Positions 33,621 to 44,524 of a DNA stretch of 64,000 bases are shown piece after piece. This stretch comes from Tetracentron sinense. Lineage: Eukaryota; Streptophyta; Magnoliopsida; Trochodendrales; Trochodendraceae. The position numbers were made by a program, and so were the translations under genes. The notes under the pieces were generated by a model. That model had not been told where the DNA came from. It worked only from the letters and a program-made list of their open reading frames with translations, and ran no database searches. Positions within the stretch are counted from its first letter, which is position 1; each line of letters opens with the position of its first letter. Location of the stretch: the NCBI GenBank assembly GCA_015143295.1, contig JABCRI010000908.1, forward strand, positions 62,001-126,000, read 5' to 3'.

Positions 33621-33835
33621 AGGTCGACTTCTAAGCTGACCCAAGTGTTCCCATGTCCCTTTACACTCCTGTTTAACCACGATTAAGCTTAACTAAATTG
33701 AAATTAGTAATTTTGGTTTTTTTTTCCAAAACCATGGTTAGATTGGTTAACCCTAAGCGGTTAACCACAGTTGATGGATGGTAAAAAAGGGGTTTGGACC
33801 AATGAGGTCACTAGGGTCAGCTTAGAATCTGACCC
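33621..33835. mobile_element. Foldback/MITE of the AACCATGGTT group
   Basis: Ends are inverted copies (TTCTAAGCTGACCC at the left, GGGTCAGCTTAGAA at the right). The interior has TTAACCAC...GGTTAA half sites around AAAACCATGGTTAG. The interior resembles 37740-37920 and 56930-57070. Confidence 0.5.
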
Positions 33836-34822
33836 TGGAATCCGTTTTCCATTTCTCATTATGATAAGAGGGATAGAGAGACTGTAGGGATTTATTTTTT
33901 ATTTTTTGTATTCACACCCATGCATGGCATTGGGGCTTTGCTAGTAATAACAATAAACCTTTAATTATGGTCATAGGGCAACTCAAGATCGTTCCCAAGA
34001 AGATGTCACTCTAGTCGAAAAACAATTTGAGCATGCACTCAGAGTCTCTGTTACTTGTACATCTGAAGAAAAAGTTTTCCATTAAAATAAGGGTTTTTAT
34101 AAAATTAAAAAATATAAATTTTCAGGTACTTTTAAATACCACTTGCCTTTTGTGATTTTGTATTTTGCCCTCACTAAACTTTTAAATCATTTGCAAATCC
34201 ACCCTTCCATCCATAACTTAGTTAACATATGTTAATTTTTTTTATGAAAATACTATTTTAAAGCTTTTTCTAATCTTTTGCAAATCCACCCTTCTATCCA
34301 TAACTTTTGCAGACTTATTTAAGAGTTACTTTTTTTAAGAGCTTATTTTGTTTAAAGTGGGTAGACGTTTTAACATTAATTACATCAAAATTTAAGCAAT
34401 TTTTTCACTAAAAATTTTATTATAACCCTATTTCTAGTTCGATTTCATATAAGTTGTGTATTTTTTTTTACAAAAAGGACATAAATATCCCTCAAATAAG
34501 TGCTTACTTGAAATACATAAAAAAACATGGTGCCTCCAACATTCCCTAAAATAACAAATAGAATTTATAAAGATGATGCATTCAACATGACGAGTATTGG
34601 TTCCTCCATAGCTGGGTTGAATAAAGATAAACTCAGATGGTGCTGTTAGTTTGATGGATAGTGTGGTGATTGCTCAAGACCACAATGGGAAAATACACTC
34701 TGTAACTTTTAACTTTCATGGGAAGTCACTTTCCGTTTGGAAAGTCAAATGGTAATTTGGGGACTTCTGACTTTTAAAGGGTCAGAAGTCACCCGAAAAG
34801 TCTATCCAAACACAACCTAAAT
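33836..34822. other. No gene seen
   Basis: AT-rich. Motif CTTTTGCAAATCCACCCTTC occurs twice (34190, 34275), a local duplication. The last 150 bp contain inverted CTTCTGACTTTT/GGTCAGAAGTC sequences, possibly a MITE fragment. Confidence 0.4.
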
Positions 34823-35097
34823 GGCCTCGGATTGTCTCTGGCGAAGCTCGGGGTTCCATACATTGTTCGACAGTTGGCGTAAAAAATGGGGAGAAGTCAT
34901 TTTATTTTCTCCCCATGATTTTGACTTCTCCCAATTTGATATCTCTCCCCCTTATTCTCACACACTTATCGCCACATGTCTTATTATGTGTGGGGAAGTC
35001 AAAATCATGGTCCCTTTGACTTCTCCACCACTTGTCCCCTATTCTATGGAACCCCGAGACAAGCCCTTTCTGGCTTCGCCAGAGACAATCCAAAGCC
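34823..35097. mobile_element. Mutator-type MITE, 275 bp
   Basis: Terminal inverted repeats share GGATTGTCTCTGGCGAAG. The 9-bp target duplication AACCTAAAT is present on both sides (34814-34822, 35098-35106). A 9-bp duplication is the Mutator signature. The interior has an additional inverted pair (TGATTTTGACTTCTCC). A relative lies at 44182-44469. Confidence 0.85.
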
Positions 35098-36031
35098 AAC
35101 CTAAATAAGTGTTCCAAATGTGCCAAATGAAAACAAAATGGAACAATTTAATATTATATAAAAATAATTACAGTATTCATCTCTTTCACACGTAAAGGAA
35201 ACCAAAGAACATCATTTATATGTTATTCCATGAGTTTAAAAGTTAACATACATTGTAATTTTCAAATCAGCTAATATCAAAATAATTTTACATACGATTA
35301 TTTGTGTGTATGTATATACAAAAACATACATATCTGTACTTGATTTGATGGACCTATTTTAGTTCATATACCAATTATAAATACACTTCAAGAACAAAAT
35401 AAAGGGGGAAAAGTTGGAATTAAGAAGGTGATCCATCGTCAAAGAAATTAAGATCTAACCTCTTGATTTATAGGAAAGGAGATTTTTTTTTGTTGCCCAT
35501 AGGAAAGGAAATCAAACACCTATTTATCTCACCGAAGGGAGATCACCTCCTAGTTCTCTCAAACAAAGAGATCATATGATAGTTCTTTAAATAAAAAATA
35601 AAAATAGTATCTAATGGAAACTACTAATGAAGCCTAACAGATGCCCACGAGGATGAGGTATACAACCTAATCCCCAAGGTTCTAAAAGTCATGCACATAA
35701 TCTGATACTAATTCTAACAATCCTAATTTGTTACATTCACTTGATCAAAGGTAGATGAGATCAAACCTAATTTCTATTGATATCACCACGTCAACACTTT
35801 TTTTGGTTAAACTCAACAACATCACAAGGCGTCACTGAAGGCAATTAGAACCATGTCAACACTTCAAGGGGCAAAAGAGTCGTATTTTCTCTCCTGCTTA
35901 TTTAAGCCCCTAAATACCTAGACCCCTAGAATATACCTTTACAAAGAAACTCATATTCGAACTCGATCTAAACCATAAAAGATATATAAAGACAAATACT
36001 AAGAAAACCTAATCTAAATATCCACCAAATC
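35098..36031. other. No gene seen; flank of the duplicated unit
   Basis: AT-rich single-copy-looking DNA. Similarity to the second copy of the segmental duplication begins at 36032, so this is the outside flank of that duplication. Confidence 0.45.
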
Positions 36032-36428
36032 TAATCAAATCCCTTAATTTATTCATTACTAAATAAGGGTGTAAGAATGTCATCAAAAAATTCTATAGAC
36101 ACTCTCTAACCTAAGTCTCTTGCCAAATTGGAACTCACTCTTATTTAACAAGAAATTATAGAAAAATAAACAAAAGAAAACATCTAATTAAACTTAGAAA
36201 CTGCTCATGTAGCTAGCCTAGCATATTGCATGAGGACTATGAGGACCAAAAGATGAGTTCATGATGGAACAATCTCAACCACACCCAGATTTTTCTTCCA
36301 CATTAATCCAAGAGAAGAAATCTCACAAATAAAAGTAACCCTGCAAGAGCAATGTAATTAGAAAAAGGAAAAACAGAATCCAACTAAACCCTAATTAATT
36401 TCATTCAAAGAAGAAGAAGAAAACATAT

Positions 36429-37118
36429 TTAGTGCTGACGATCTCCAAGCAACTTCACCCCAATCTCATAAGCAAGAAAAGCTTCAACAGTTGCAAACTT
36501 CAACTTATCATCCGAAAGACCCCATCTATCACTCCTTGCCCACCAGTCCATCCTACTAGGCTTCACAATATCCATCTCTTCTCCCAACACCACCTTCGCC
36601 AACTTCTCCAAACTGCACCGACCAAGGTCGCTTCTCTGCAAACACCTCTCCGCCAAATCACGCAGCTCCACCGGCTTCTCGACGTGCACCTGCCGTTCTT
36701 TCTTAAGCTTCTCCACGTCTCGCTCGATCCCAACACCTACCACGGTCGTGCGGGAATCAGAGAGGAAGTTCCTAATGGCTTTGGGCGCGGGGTCACATTG
36801 GTAACGTCGGAGGCTGGGGTCGCCGTAACGTCCGACACAATAACCGCTATCAGGTAATCGGAAGAGGAGACAGTGAGATCCAATGCAGAGCTGCAAGAGT
36901 TCAAAAGGGTTGTTTTCAAGGCCTCTGTTGGTGTAGTTGAGTGGGCGATCAGCGCAAAGACCAACTAGGAAGTTGCGACCTTTCCTTCTGTAGACTCTTC
37001 GAACCTCCTGAACCCATTTAGTGGCTATTTCTTGACTGTCGGTATCGGTGGTGAGGATGGATTTCTCACCGACTGTTACGATGAAAGCATCTCGGTCCTG
37101 GCTAATGGTGATGTCCAT
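36429..37118 (-). CDS. WRN-exonuclease-like (3'-5' exonuclease fold) protein, copy A
   Basis: A single-exon frame of 229 codons. It fits the plant family of Werner-syndrome-exonuclease-like proteins: WVQEVRRVYRRK, LLQLCIGSHCLLFRL, VVGVGIERDVEKL, LEKLAKVVLGEEM and KFATVEAFLAYEIG. Active members use a DEDDy site, and here it is partly lost. The usual VGLDVEW (first Asp and Glu) reads VGLCADR. The final YxxxD reads FATVE. Asp in GIERDVE is kept. It may be inactive as a nuclease yet conserved as a fold. A TATA box lies about 80 bp upstream. Copy B is broken. Confidence 0.75.
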   Translation of the reverse strand: MDITISQDRDAFIVTVGEKSILTTDTDSQEIATKWVQEVRRVYRRKGRNFLVGLCADRPLNYTNRGLENNPFELLQLCIGSHCLLFRLPDSGYCVGRYGDPSLRRYQCDPAPKAIRNFLSDSRTTVVGVGIERDVEKLKKERQVHVEKPVELRDLAERCLQRSDLGRCSLEKLAKVVLGEEMDIVKPSRMDWWARSDRWGLSDDKLKFATVEAFLAYEIGVKLLGDRQH

Positions 37119-37198
37119 GGCTTCTTTCTATCCCGATTCAAAGACTCTTTGAAGGAAATAGATGAAAGGCAATTGCATTGCAGAGTACTCATCTTTCT

Positions 37199-37209
37199 CT
37201 ATTTTATAG
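37199..37209 (-). promoter_or_regulatory. TATA box of exonuclease-like copy A
   Basis: The minus strand reads CCTATAAAATAGAG about 80 bp upstream of the ATG at 37118. The same box, with a TA insertion, precedes copy B at about 56359-56373. Confidence 0.55.
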
Positions 37210-37399
37210 GCGTATTGAAGAAGAAGAAAACCGAAACTTCCTTCCGAAAACAAAACGGAAACTTTGAGGAGTCCCTCTTCTAGTGGAATACTTAGATTGG
37301 GAGTGTGGATTAGCTACCCTACTATTGTAAAGTCTATTGATTTTCATACAGGAATGAAATCCTCTAGGGTTACAACCGGACTCAAGGGAGTCTGAGGTA

Positions 37400-37920
37400 G
37401 CCACGTGTCTCTTTTGACACCCTTAACTGTGGTTAAGATTCACCTGCCTGTCTTTGGTTTATAGAAAAAAAAATTAAATTTTTTTAACCGTGGTCAGAAA
37501 AAATATTAAAATATTTTTCTAAATACCAAGGGTAAGTGATTGAATCTTAACCATAGGTAAGGACATCAGGGGCCAAGGGTGGAGCCGGGGGCGAGGGGGG
37601 ACCATGGACCTCCCAAAAATTTTCAAATTCTTTTTAAGTTTTATTAATACAGTAGCCCCCAAATTTTTTAGTCTTATCTCGTACCCCCCGCCCATCCAAA
37701 TTCCAATGAGCAGTGATTCAACTATTTAACTTACCCCGCGTCCTTGGGTCCCTTTAATTAACACTCTTTTAACCTTGGTTAAGCTTAGTTAAATTAAAGT
37801 TAAGATTTTGGTTTTCTTTTTAAAACCAAGGCTGAATTAGGTTTAATCTTAAGGGTGAGTGAATCTTAACCACAGTTGATAAGTATTTAAAGTAGAGCGT
37901 GGACAAATAAAGATTGGTCA
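37400..37920. repeat. Two foldback-type repeats downstream of copy A promoter
   Basis: Bases 37400-37570 and 37740-37920 each contain inverted half sites of the type CTTAACCATGGTTAAG around an AT core, with CCACGTGTCTCTTTTGACAC at one end. They are present in copy B at 56590-56780 and 56930-57070, so they predate the duplication. Confidence 0.55.
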
Positions 37921-38040
37921 TTTTGTAGTTGTTTACTCTTTATTATTTTTACATTACTAATTCAGTGGACTTTAAAATGGGAAAAGATCAAGAAAAAGGA
38001 AAAAAAATCTCTTAGCAGCCGGCACCAATGATGGGAAGTA

Positions 38041-38837
38041 CCCCTCATTTAATTAAGCATTATTTTTTTTCCCCTGAATACTTCATTCTGTTAACTTTAT
38101 GTAAACTCCAAACCCTAAACCTATTTTGCATACCTAGCGCTGTGAGGAGCCTTTTGCAGCCATTGGCTGCAAAAGGGCTCTTGCATCTAAGAAAATAATC
38201 ACCTCCTCAGTGGGTGACGCGAGGAGGGGCATCCCGGCTCCCATTTTCTTCCCCTGTATCCCCCTTCTAACCCCATTTAACTTGTAGTTAACATTCATCC
38301 AACCTTAAGGTTCACCCATCTACCCTTGGTTTTTTTTTAAAAAATTAATTAAATGATTAAAAAAACTAACCCGAGTTAATGGGAGTTAAAGGGTCGGCTA
38401 TGTGAGAGCGAGGAGGAATAGTCTCCTTCTCGGCCGAGGAGGGGACTATTGCTCTTGTAAAAAAATATTAACTCTAAGGTTAAAATTACTAACTAGCTAG
38501 AGTTAAAAGGGCCTTGAAAGGATTTTGCATGGGTTGTGCTTGTAACCGGAAGTTGTTTCATAAACAGCATCTCCTAAACAAACTTTTAAAAAAGATTCAA
38601 AGTCCTTCTAGAAAGAAAATCTAATTAATGGAAGCTCCATAGTTGGATTTAAAGGATTGCCACGGTATACACGTAATAACGAACAATAATTAGCTGCAAG
38701 AGCCCTTTTGCAGCCAGTGGCTGCAAAATGCTCCTTACAGTGCCAGGTATGCAAAATAGGTTTAGGGGTTGGATTTCACGTAACATTAACGGAATGAAGT
38801 ATTCAGAAAAAAATATATACTTTAATTAAATGAGGGA
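38041..38837. mobile_element. Long-TIR foldback repeat A1
   Basis: About 797 bp with terminal inverted repeats of roughly 150-170 bp, from CCCCTCATTTAATTAAGC to its inverse, both passing through CTATTTTGCATACCT and CTTTTGCAGCC. The interior is unlike coding sequence. First member of a three-copy head-to-tail array with a conserved spacer (CAGTGAGCTTGTACTTTTCC). A solo LTR sits in the spacer after A1. Confidence 0.75.
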
Positions 38838-38842
38838 CAGTG

Positions 38843-40969
38843 TGATAGTATGCCTCTTTTTAATTTTAGAAAAACAGTTCTTGTGGGGCATACATCGAAT
38901 CCCAAGATCTGACTAAGATTCTAATTGATTTTATTCAATGAAGGTAAGAATAACAATCACATTTGCGACTTTGAATTTGTTAAGTCAAATCCACGTTAGA
39001 ACAGTACTCGCAAAACTTCACAAGTGTCAAGTCTCCTTCGCGATTTACACGAACCTTCTTTTTCCTTTAATGCTTTCTCTAATGGAAGCTAATGGCCCTT
39101 CCAAATTTCTAACTCTAAGATCTTGAACTAAAGATCATTTCTTGATCAATCAAGAATGATTCTTCTTCTTCTTGATATTCAAACTAGAAGACAAGAGAGA
39201 AAAGGGGAGGGGTGTGACCGTACACCTCCAAGGAGAGTAGAGAGGTGGGCGTGAGATTAGAGGAGAGGAGAGAGAGGAGAAAATCTGGAGAATTAATTCT
39301 AAGGGTGGGCGTCCAACCCTTTAAATAGACTCCTCTCTTGGTTGCTTGAATTGTAATCCAATTACAATTCCTAAACCTTATCCTAATCCAATTAGGATTC
39401 CTCAATTGTTTCCTTAATGATTATTCTCTTAATCCAATTAGGATTAATCTTAAAAGAAACTAACCTTATCCATTAGTAATTAATCTTATCCTTATCCAAT
39501 AAGAAATCTTGAATTAGTAACTAACTAATGAAATCTCTAACAATTAGAGAATCTTTAATTAGTAACTAACTAATTAACCTTATCCAATAAGGAGTTTAGT
39601 TATTAGAAACTAATTAAAAATAAGATTACTCCTTGAAGTGGGCGTCCCACCCTAGTTGGGCCCCACTCTACAAGCCCCTTAGGGTTCTAAACCCCTTAGG
39701 TCACTTTTTGATCTTTATCAAAATTTCCAATGGGTCCTACCCATTTGATTTAGCACTTCTAATGTGATTTTACCTTTTAGAGCTTTAATATACCATATAG
39801 TGATTACTTAGATAAATTAATTAATTTAATTAATAATTAAATTAAAAATTTTAAGAAGGTCCTAGTGTGTGGGATCTAAAGGGATCTTCTATTTCCGGTT
39901 GTGGGACCAAGTACTCAGTCTTTTGGTTAAAGCATTGTTACTAGGAAACACCTTTCCTATCACTCCATTAGGATTATAGAATTTCATTTATATCTATGGC
40001 CTTCCACCAATCACAATAATGTCCATTAACACAATGTGATTAACCTCCAAAAAATAGAGAATTACTTGTAAGTACTATCTCATAATTTATTTACAAATAG
40101 ATCATTCCACATTCCGATATCACTTGTAACCTTTTGGGATTGGAACAATTCCATTGTCTAGTCCCTAGTTTATGAATAGAACCCTTTCTCATGATTGTTT
40201 TTTCATTGAATTGAACCTCCAAAACACTTTTGAAGAAACATTAGAAAAGAACTAACATATATATACATACTTTTCCACATTGAAAATATCAACTTTGATA
40301 AAGACCATTTTACCGAAAAGCATCAATACTGGATTTAACAGTTCAGTTCAACAAGTATCACCTTGATATCATTATCTACAATTAAGGAGTTGTGGATTCC
40401 TTATTGAGTGTTTACACACTTCTCCAAACATTGTGTACATGACCCAACATACCCGGACTTAGTCCTGTGTATTGGATATTGCCGATTGGCACATCAAAGC
40501 CATATAGACATATGTCTGAGAAGATGTTAACCTCTCGGATCTAAGGACAATTTGTTAAATAGATAACTCTAATACAATCTGACAGTGTATTCCGTAGGGT
40601 ATCCACTAGTGACCCTATTCAGTATTATGTATTTACTACATATACTCACATGTTAGTCAAGAGTCACCACTTTCTGTGAATATTCATTACACTATCTCAT
40701 AGAACTACCAAGCCATGATGAAGTACGGTGCCCAACCAGTACTTTAGAGGCTTCGAACAATATTAGGTTTACAAGGAACTGGAAAATCATATCCCCTCAC
40801 AAACTTTGCATGATTTTCCTATAATGTTACCTATGGAACTTTATGTCATCATCAAATGAGACAGTAATTAATATAAATACCCTTTATCGTTGGTTGTGTG
40901 AATATGATACTTGTCTAATAAATATAAAAAAAGTCTCTTATTGGCTTTTGAGAGCATATATGTCCAACA
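38843..40969 (-). mobile_element. Solo LTR, 2.1 kb, copia-like
   Basis: It is bounded by TG (TGATAGTATGCC) and CA (TATGTCCAACA) with the 5-bp duplication CAGTG on both sides (38838-38842, 40970-40974). Read on the minus strand it opens TGTTGGACATATATG and has a TATA-like CTATTTAAAGG near 39320. This suggests leftward orientation. No primer site, polypurine tract or coding region is present. It splits the spacer between foldback repeats A1 and A2. Confidence 0.82.
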
Positions 40970-41010
40970 CAGTGAGCTTGTACTTTTCCCTTGACATTGA
41001 TGGGAAGTAC

Positions 41011-41802
41011 CCCCTCATTTAATTAAGCATTTTTTTTTCCTGAATACTTCATTTCATTAACATTATGTGAACTCCAACCCCTAAACCTATTTTGCATACC
41101 TGGCGTTGTGAGGAGCCTTTTGCAGCCGCTGGCTATAAAAGGGTTCTTGCAACTAAGAAAATAATCACCTCCTCAGCCGGTGACGCGAGGATGGGCGTCT
41201 CGGCTCCCATTTTTTTGCTCAGTGTCCTCCTTCTAACCCCATTTAACTTGTAGTTAACATTCATCCACCCTTAGGGTTCACCCATCTACCCTTAGTTTTT
41301 TTAAAAAACATTAATTAAATAATTAAAAAAAAAACTAACCCAAGTTAATGGGAGTTAAAGGGTCGGCTATGTGAGAGCGAGGAGGAATAGTCCCGTTCTT
41401 GGCCGAGAAGGGGACAATTACTCTTTTTTCAATAAATATTAACTCTAACGTTAAAATTACTAACTAGAGTTAAAAGTGCTTTGAAAGGATTTTGTATGTT
41501 TTGTGCTTCTAACCGGAGGTTGTTACATAAACAGCATCTCCTAAACAAACTTTTAAAAAAGATTCAAAGTCCTTCTAGAAAGAAAATCTAAAGAATTGAA
41601 GCTCCACCGTTGGATTTAAAGGATTGCCAGGGTGTACACTTAATAACAAACAATAATTAGCTGCAAGAGCCCTTTTGCAGCTAGCGGCTGCAAAAGGCTC
41701 CTTACAGTGCCAGGTATGCAAAATAGGTTTAGGGGTTGGATTTCACATAACGTTAATGGAATGAAGTATTCAGAAAAAAAAATGCTTTAATTAAATGAGG
41801 GG
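41011..41802. mobile_element. Long-TIR foldback repeat A2
   Basis: Full-length second copy, about 792 bp, with the same inverted ends as A1. It is preceded and followed by the array spacer. Confidence 0.75.
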
Positions 41803-41843
41803 CAGTGAGCTTGTACTTTTCCTCTGACAATGATGGGAAGTAC

Positions 41844-42064
41844 TAGGGCTATCAAAAAAGCCCACGTAGAAGGGTACCCAACCCTGCTCTGCCCTCCAAA
41901 GCCCTCTGAAGCCCTGCTCTTCCCAGCCCTTGGCCGAGCAGGATTCAAAATCCGGAAGCCCTGCTTCTACAGGGCTGGGCCAGGGCTCACCTCGGCCCTG
42001 CTCTTCAAAGCCCTACCCTTCTCCTTAGTTGCTATACGGTAGCTAAGGTCTATAAACTATAAAA

Positions 42065-42107
<43 letters not shown>

Positions 42108-42653
42108 TTATGAAATTACTCGTTTCACCCTTTCAAACAGTTTAATAGTAGGGTTAAATAAGTAATTTCACATGACCATTGTTATAAAACCCCTCGAGGC
42201 CTCAATACTCGTTACGAACCGTAACCTTAATCTCGTATGCGAAATCGCCTCCTCAACTCCTCCTGCTAAGAGGATTTTGATATCTAAATTTTATTCTATA
42301 TAGTTTTACTTTGTTTTATTATATTATGTATGCTTGTCACTGACAAGAAAAAAAAAAAAAAATTTGTCATTGTTCTTTTTGTTGCAATGTCGGTCTCAAG
42401 CCCAGATAAAAGAGAAGAGTATCTATTTTCATGTCAGGTTGATAGTCGGTGTAGAAAAAAAATCTCATCATCTCAAATCACAAAAAAAATCTCGCTCTTT
42501 CTTCCGGTCCTTTGGCCCTGCCCTTGCCCTTGAGGGCAGGGCTAGGGTCCAATCAATCTCAGCCCTTGAAGGGCAAGGGCTGGGCTAGGGCCCTACTCTT
42601 ATAGGGAAGGGTAGGGCTAGGGTTGACCCCGGCCCTACCCTTTGATAACCCTA
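41844..42653. mobile_element. hAT-type non-autonomous element, 810 bp
   Basis: Ends are TAGGGCTATCAAA and, inverted, TAGGGTTATCAAA. The 8-bp target duplication GGAAGTAC flanks it (41836-41843, 42654-42661). Eight bases and the TAGGG ends indicate hAT. The interior has inverted GGGCTGGGC/AGCCCTGCTC-rich arms and a (TA)n run at about 42067-42102. No transposase. It splits the spacer before foldback A3. Confidence 0.85.
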
Positions 42654-42661
42654 GGAAGTAC

Positions 42662-43285
42662 CCCCTCATTTAATTAAGCATTATTTTTTTTTCCTTAATA
42701 CTTCATTCCATTAATGTTACGTGAACTACAACCCCTAAACCTATTTTGCATACCTGGCGCTATGAGGAGCCTTTTGCAGCCACATTGGCTACAAAAGGGC
42801 TCTTGCAGCTAAGAAAATACTCACCTCCTTAGTCGGTGACGTGACGAGGGGTGTCTCGGCTCCCATTTTATTGCCATGTGTCCCCCTTCTAACCACATTT
42901 AACTTGTAGTTAACATTCATCCACCCTTAGGGTTCATCCATCTACCCTTGGTTTTAAAAAAAAATTATTAAATGATTAAAAAAAACTAACCTGAGTTAAT
43001 GGGAGTTAAAGGGTCGGCTATGTGAGAGCAAAGAGGAATAGTCCCCTTCTTGGTCGAGAAGGGGACTATTGCTCTTTTAAAAAAAATATTAACTCTAAGG
43101 TTAAAATTACTAACTAGAGTTAAAAGGGCTTTGAAAGGATTATGTGTTGTGCTTGTAACCGGAGGTTGTTACATAAAACAAACTTTTAAAAAAGATTCAA
43201 AATCCTTCTAGAAATAAAATCTAATGAATGAAAGCTCGACCGTTGGATTTAAAAGGATTGCCATGGTGTACACGTAATAACACTA
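42662..43285. mobile_element. Long-TIR foldback repeat A3, right end missing
   Basis: Same left terminal repeat and interior as A1/A2, but it stops after GGTGTACACGTAATAAC and lacks the right inverted arm. The third copy in array B stops at the same point, so the truncation is older than the duplication. Confidence 0.72.
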
Positions 43286-43403
43286 TAAACAACAGTCCGT
43301 TCATGTAGGACCTAAGTAATCAGAGTGGGAGCGAAAAGCGGGAGCGAGAGCGGGAGCATCAAATTTCAATTTAAGTTTGGGTCGAGAGCGCCTCCGGAGT
43401 GCC

Positions 43404-43441
<38 letters not shown>

Positions 43442-44181
43442 ATTTTATTCTTTTTGGTGTCAAATGATGGAAGAGTTAAAAGTTCCAAACAACAGTTAAA
43501 TATTTTTTGTTTAAAATTAAGGTTGGATTATAAACCTTAAGGATTAGTGAATTTTAACCATAGTTAATAGTGGCTAATACTTAATAGAGACATGTGTTAA
43601 AGGACACGTGTGTCAGTGCCATTGAACTCTCCATGACTTCAATCATGATTGGATGTGATTCGACGGTCATAGAATAGGATAAAAGAAAAGAATAAAAAAA
43701 CTTAAGTTTAAAAAGTGTTAAACTATTAGCTATTGACCTGTCAAGGACCCACTTACCATTAAAAATAGGGGCACAAATGTAAATTTATACAAAAAAAAGA
43801 AGAGACCCACTTGACATTAAAATCGGGACACAAGTATAAATTTACACAAAGGAAATAAGAGAACTCGTTCATCTTCTTACAAAGAACTTGAGTTACAGGT
43901 TTTAGAATCCTATTATTAGCATTGTTAAACCAGAGATTTTGCACTCTAAATTGATGATCGCGCTCTACTAACTCTTCAACTGTGCTCTACATATTCTCCA
44001 ATCGCGTTCCGATGGTGATTCTGTTCTCAAACTGTGAGAATGAGGTTTGAAAAGGGGAATGGACACTAATGTTGACGGTTTGGGTTACTAAGTGCAAGCC
44101 TCCACAAAGAGATCGGTACTATCTGTTAGTACGGCAACTTAATATAATCAGTCGGCTGAAATGCATACGTAACAGCGAAAA
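43286..44181. other. No gene seen
   Basis: It holds a (TA)n run at 43407-43438, an AACCATAG/GGTTAA foldback trace at 43500-43565, and a near-duplicate block (CATTAAAAxxGGGxCACAA) at 43756 and 43815. Nothing looks coding. Confidence 0.4.
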
Positions 44182-44469
44182 GGCATTGGATTGTCTCTAG
44201 CGAAGCCAGAAAGGGCTTATCTCGGTTTCTATAGAATAGGGGACAAGTAGTGGAGAAGTCAAAATCATGAGGCCATGATTTTGACTTCTCCACCATTATA
44301 AGACACGTGGTGATAAGTGTATGAAAATGAGGGTGAGAGATATAAGTGTGGGGGGGGAGTCAAAATCAGGGGGGAAAATGGAATGACTTCTCCCCATATT
44401 TACGCCAACTGTGGCACAATGTATGGAACCCGAGAGCCCTTTCTGGCTTTGCAGAGACAATCCGAGGCC
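44182..44469. mobile_element. Mutator-type MITE, 288 bp, inverted relative of 34823-35097
   Basis: It has the same GGATTGTCTCT terminal motif and interior, in the opposite orientation. It is flanked by a 9-bp duplication with one mismatch: CAGCGAAAA at 44173-44181 and GAGCGAAAA at 44470-44478. It is absent from the matching place in copy B, so it inserted after the segmental duplication or was lost from B. Confidence 0.82.
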
Positions 44470-44524
44470 GAGCGAAAATTTCTCGGATCTATTTTTAATT
44501 ATTATTTATATTTGGAAACGTTGA

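Noticed and set aside
33371..33680. Leu/Ser/Ile-rich overlapping frames
   Set aside because: Low-complexity AT-rich DNA without homology or signals.
36737..36964. 75-codon minus-strand frame inside the exonuclease-like gene
   Set aside because: Shadow frame of 36429-37118.
41830..42588. Open frames rich in Ala/Pro/Leu
   Set aside because: They lie in the GC-rich arms of an hAT MITE with an 8-bp target duplication. Not genes.
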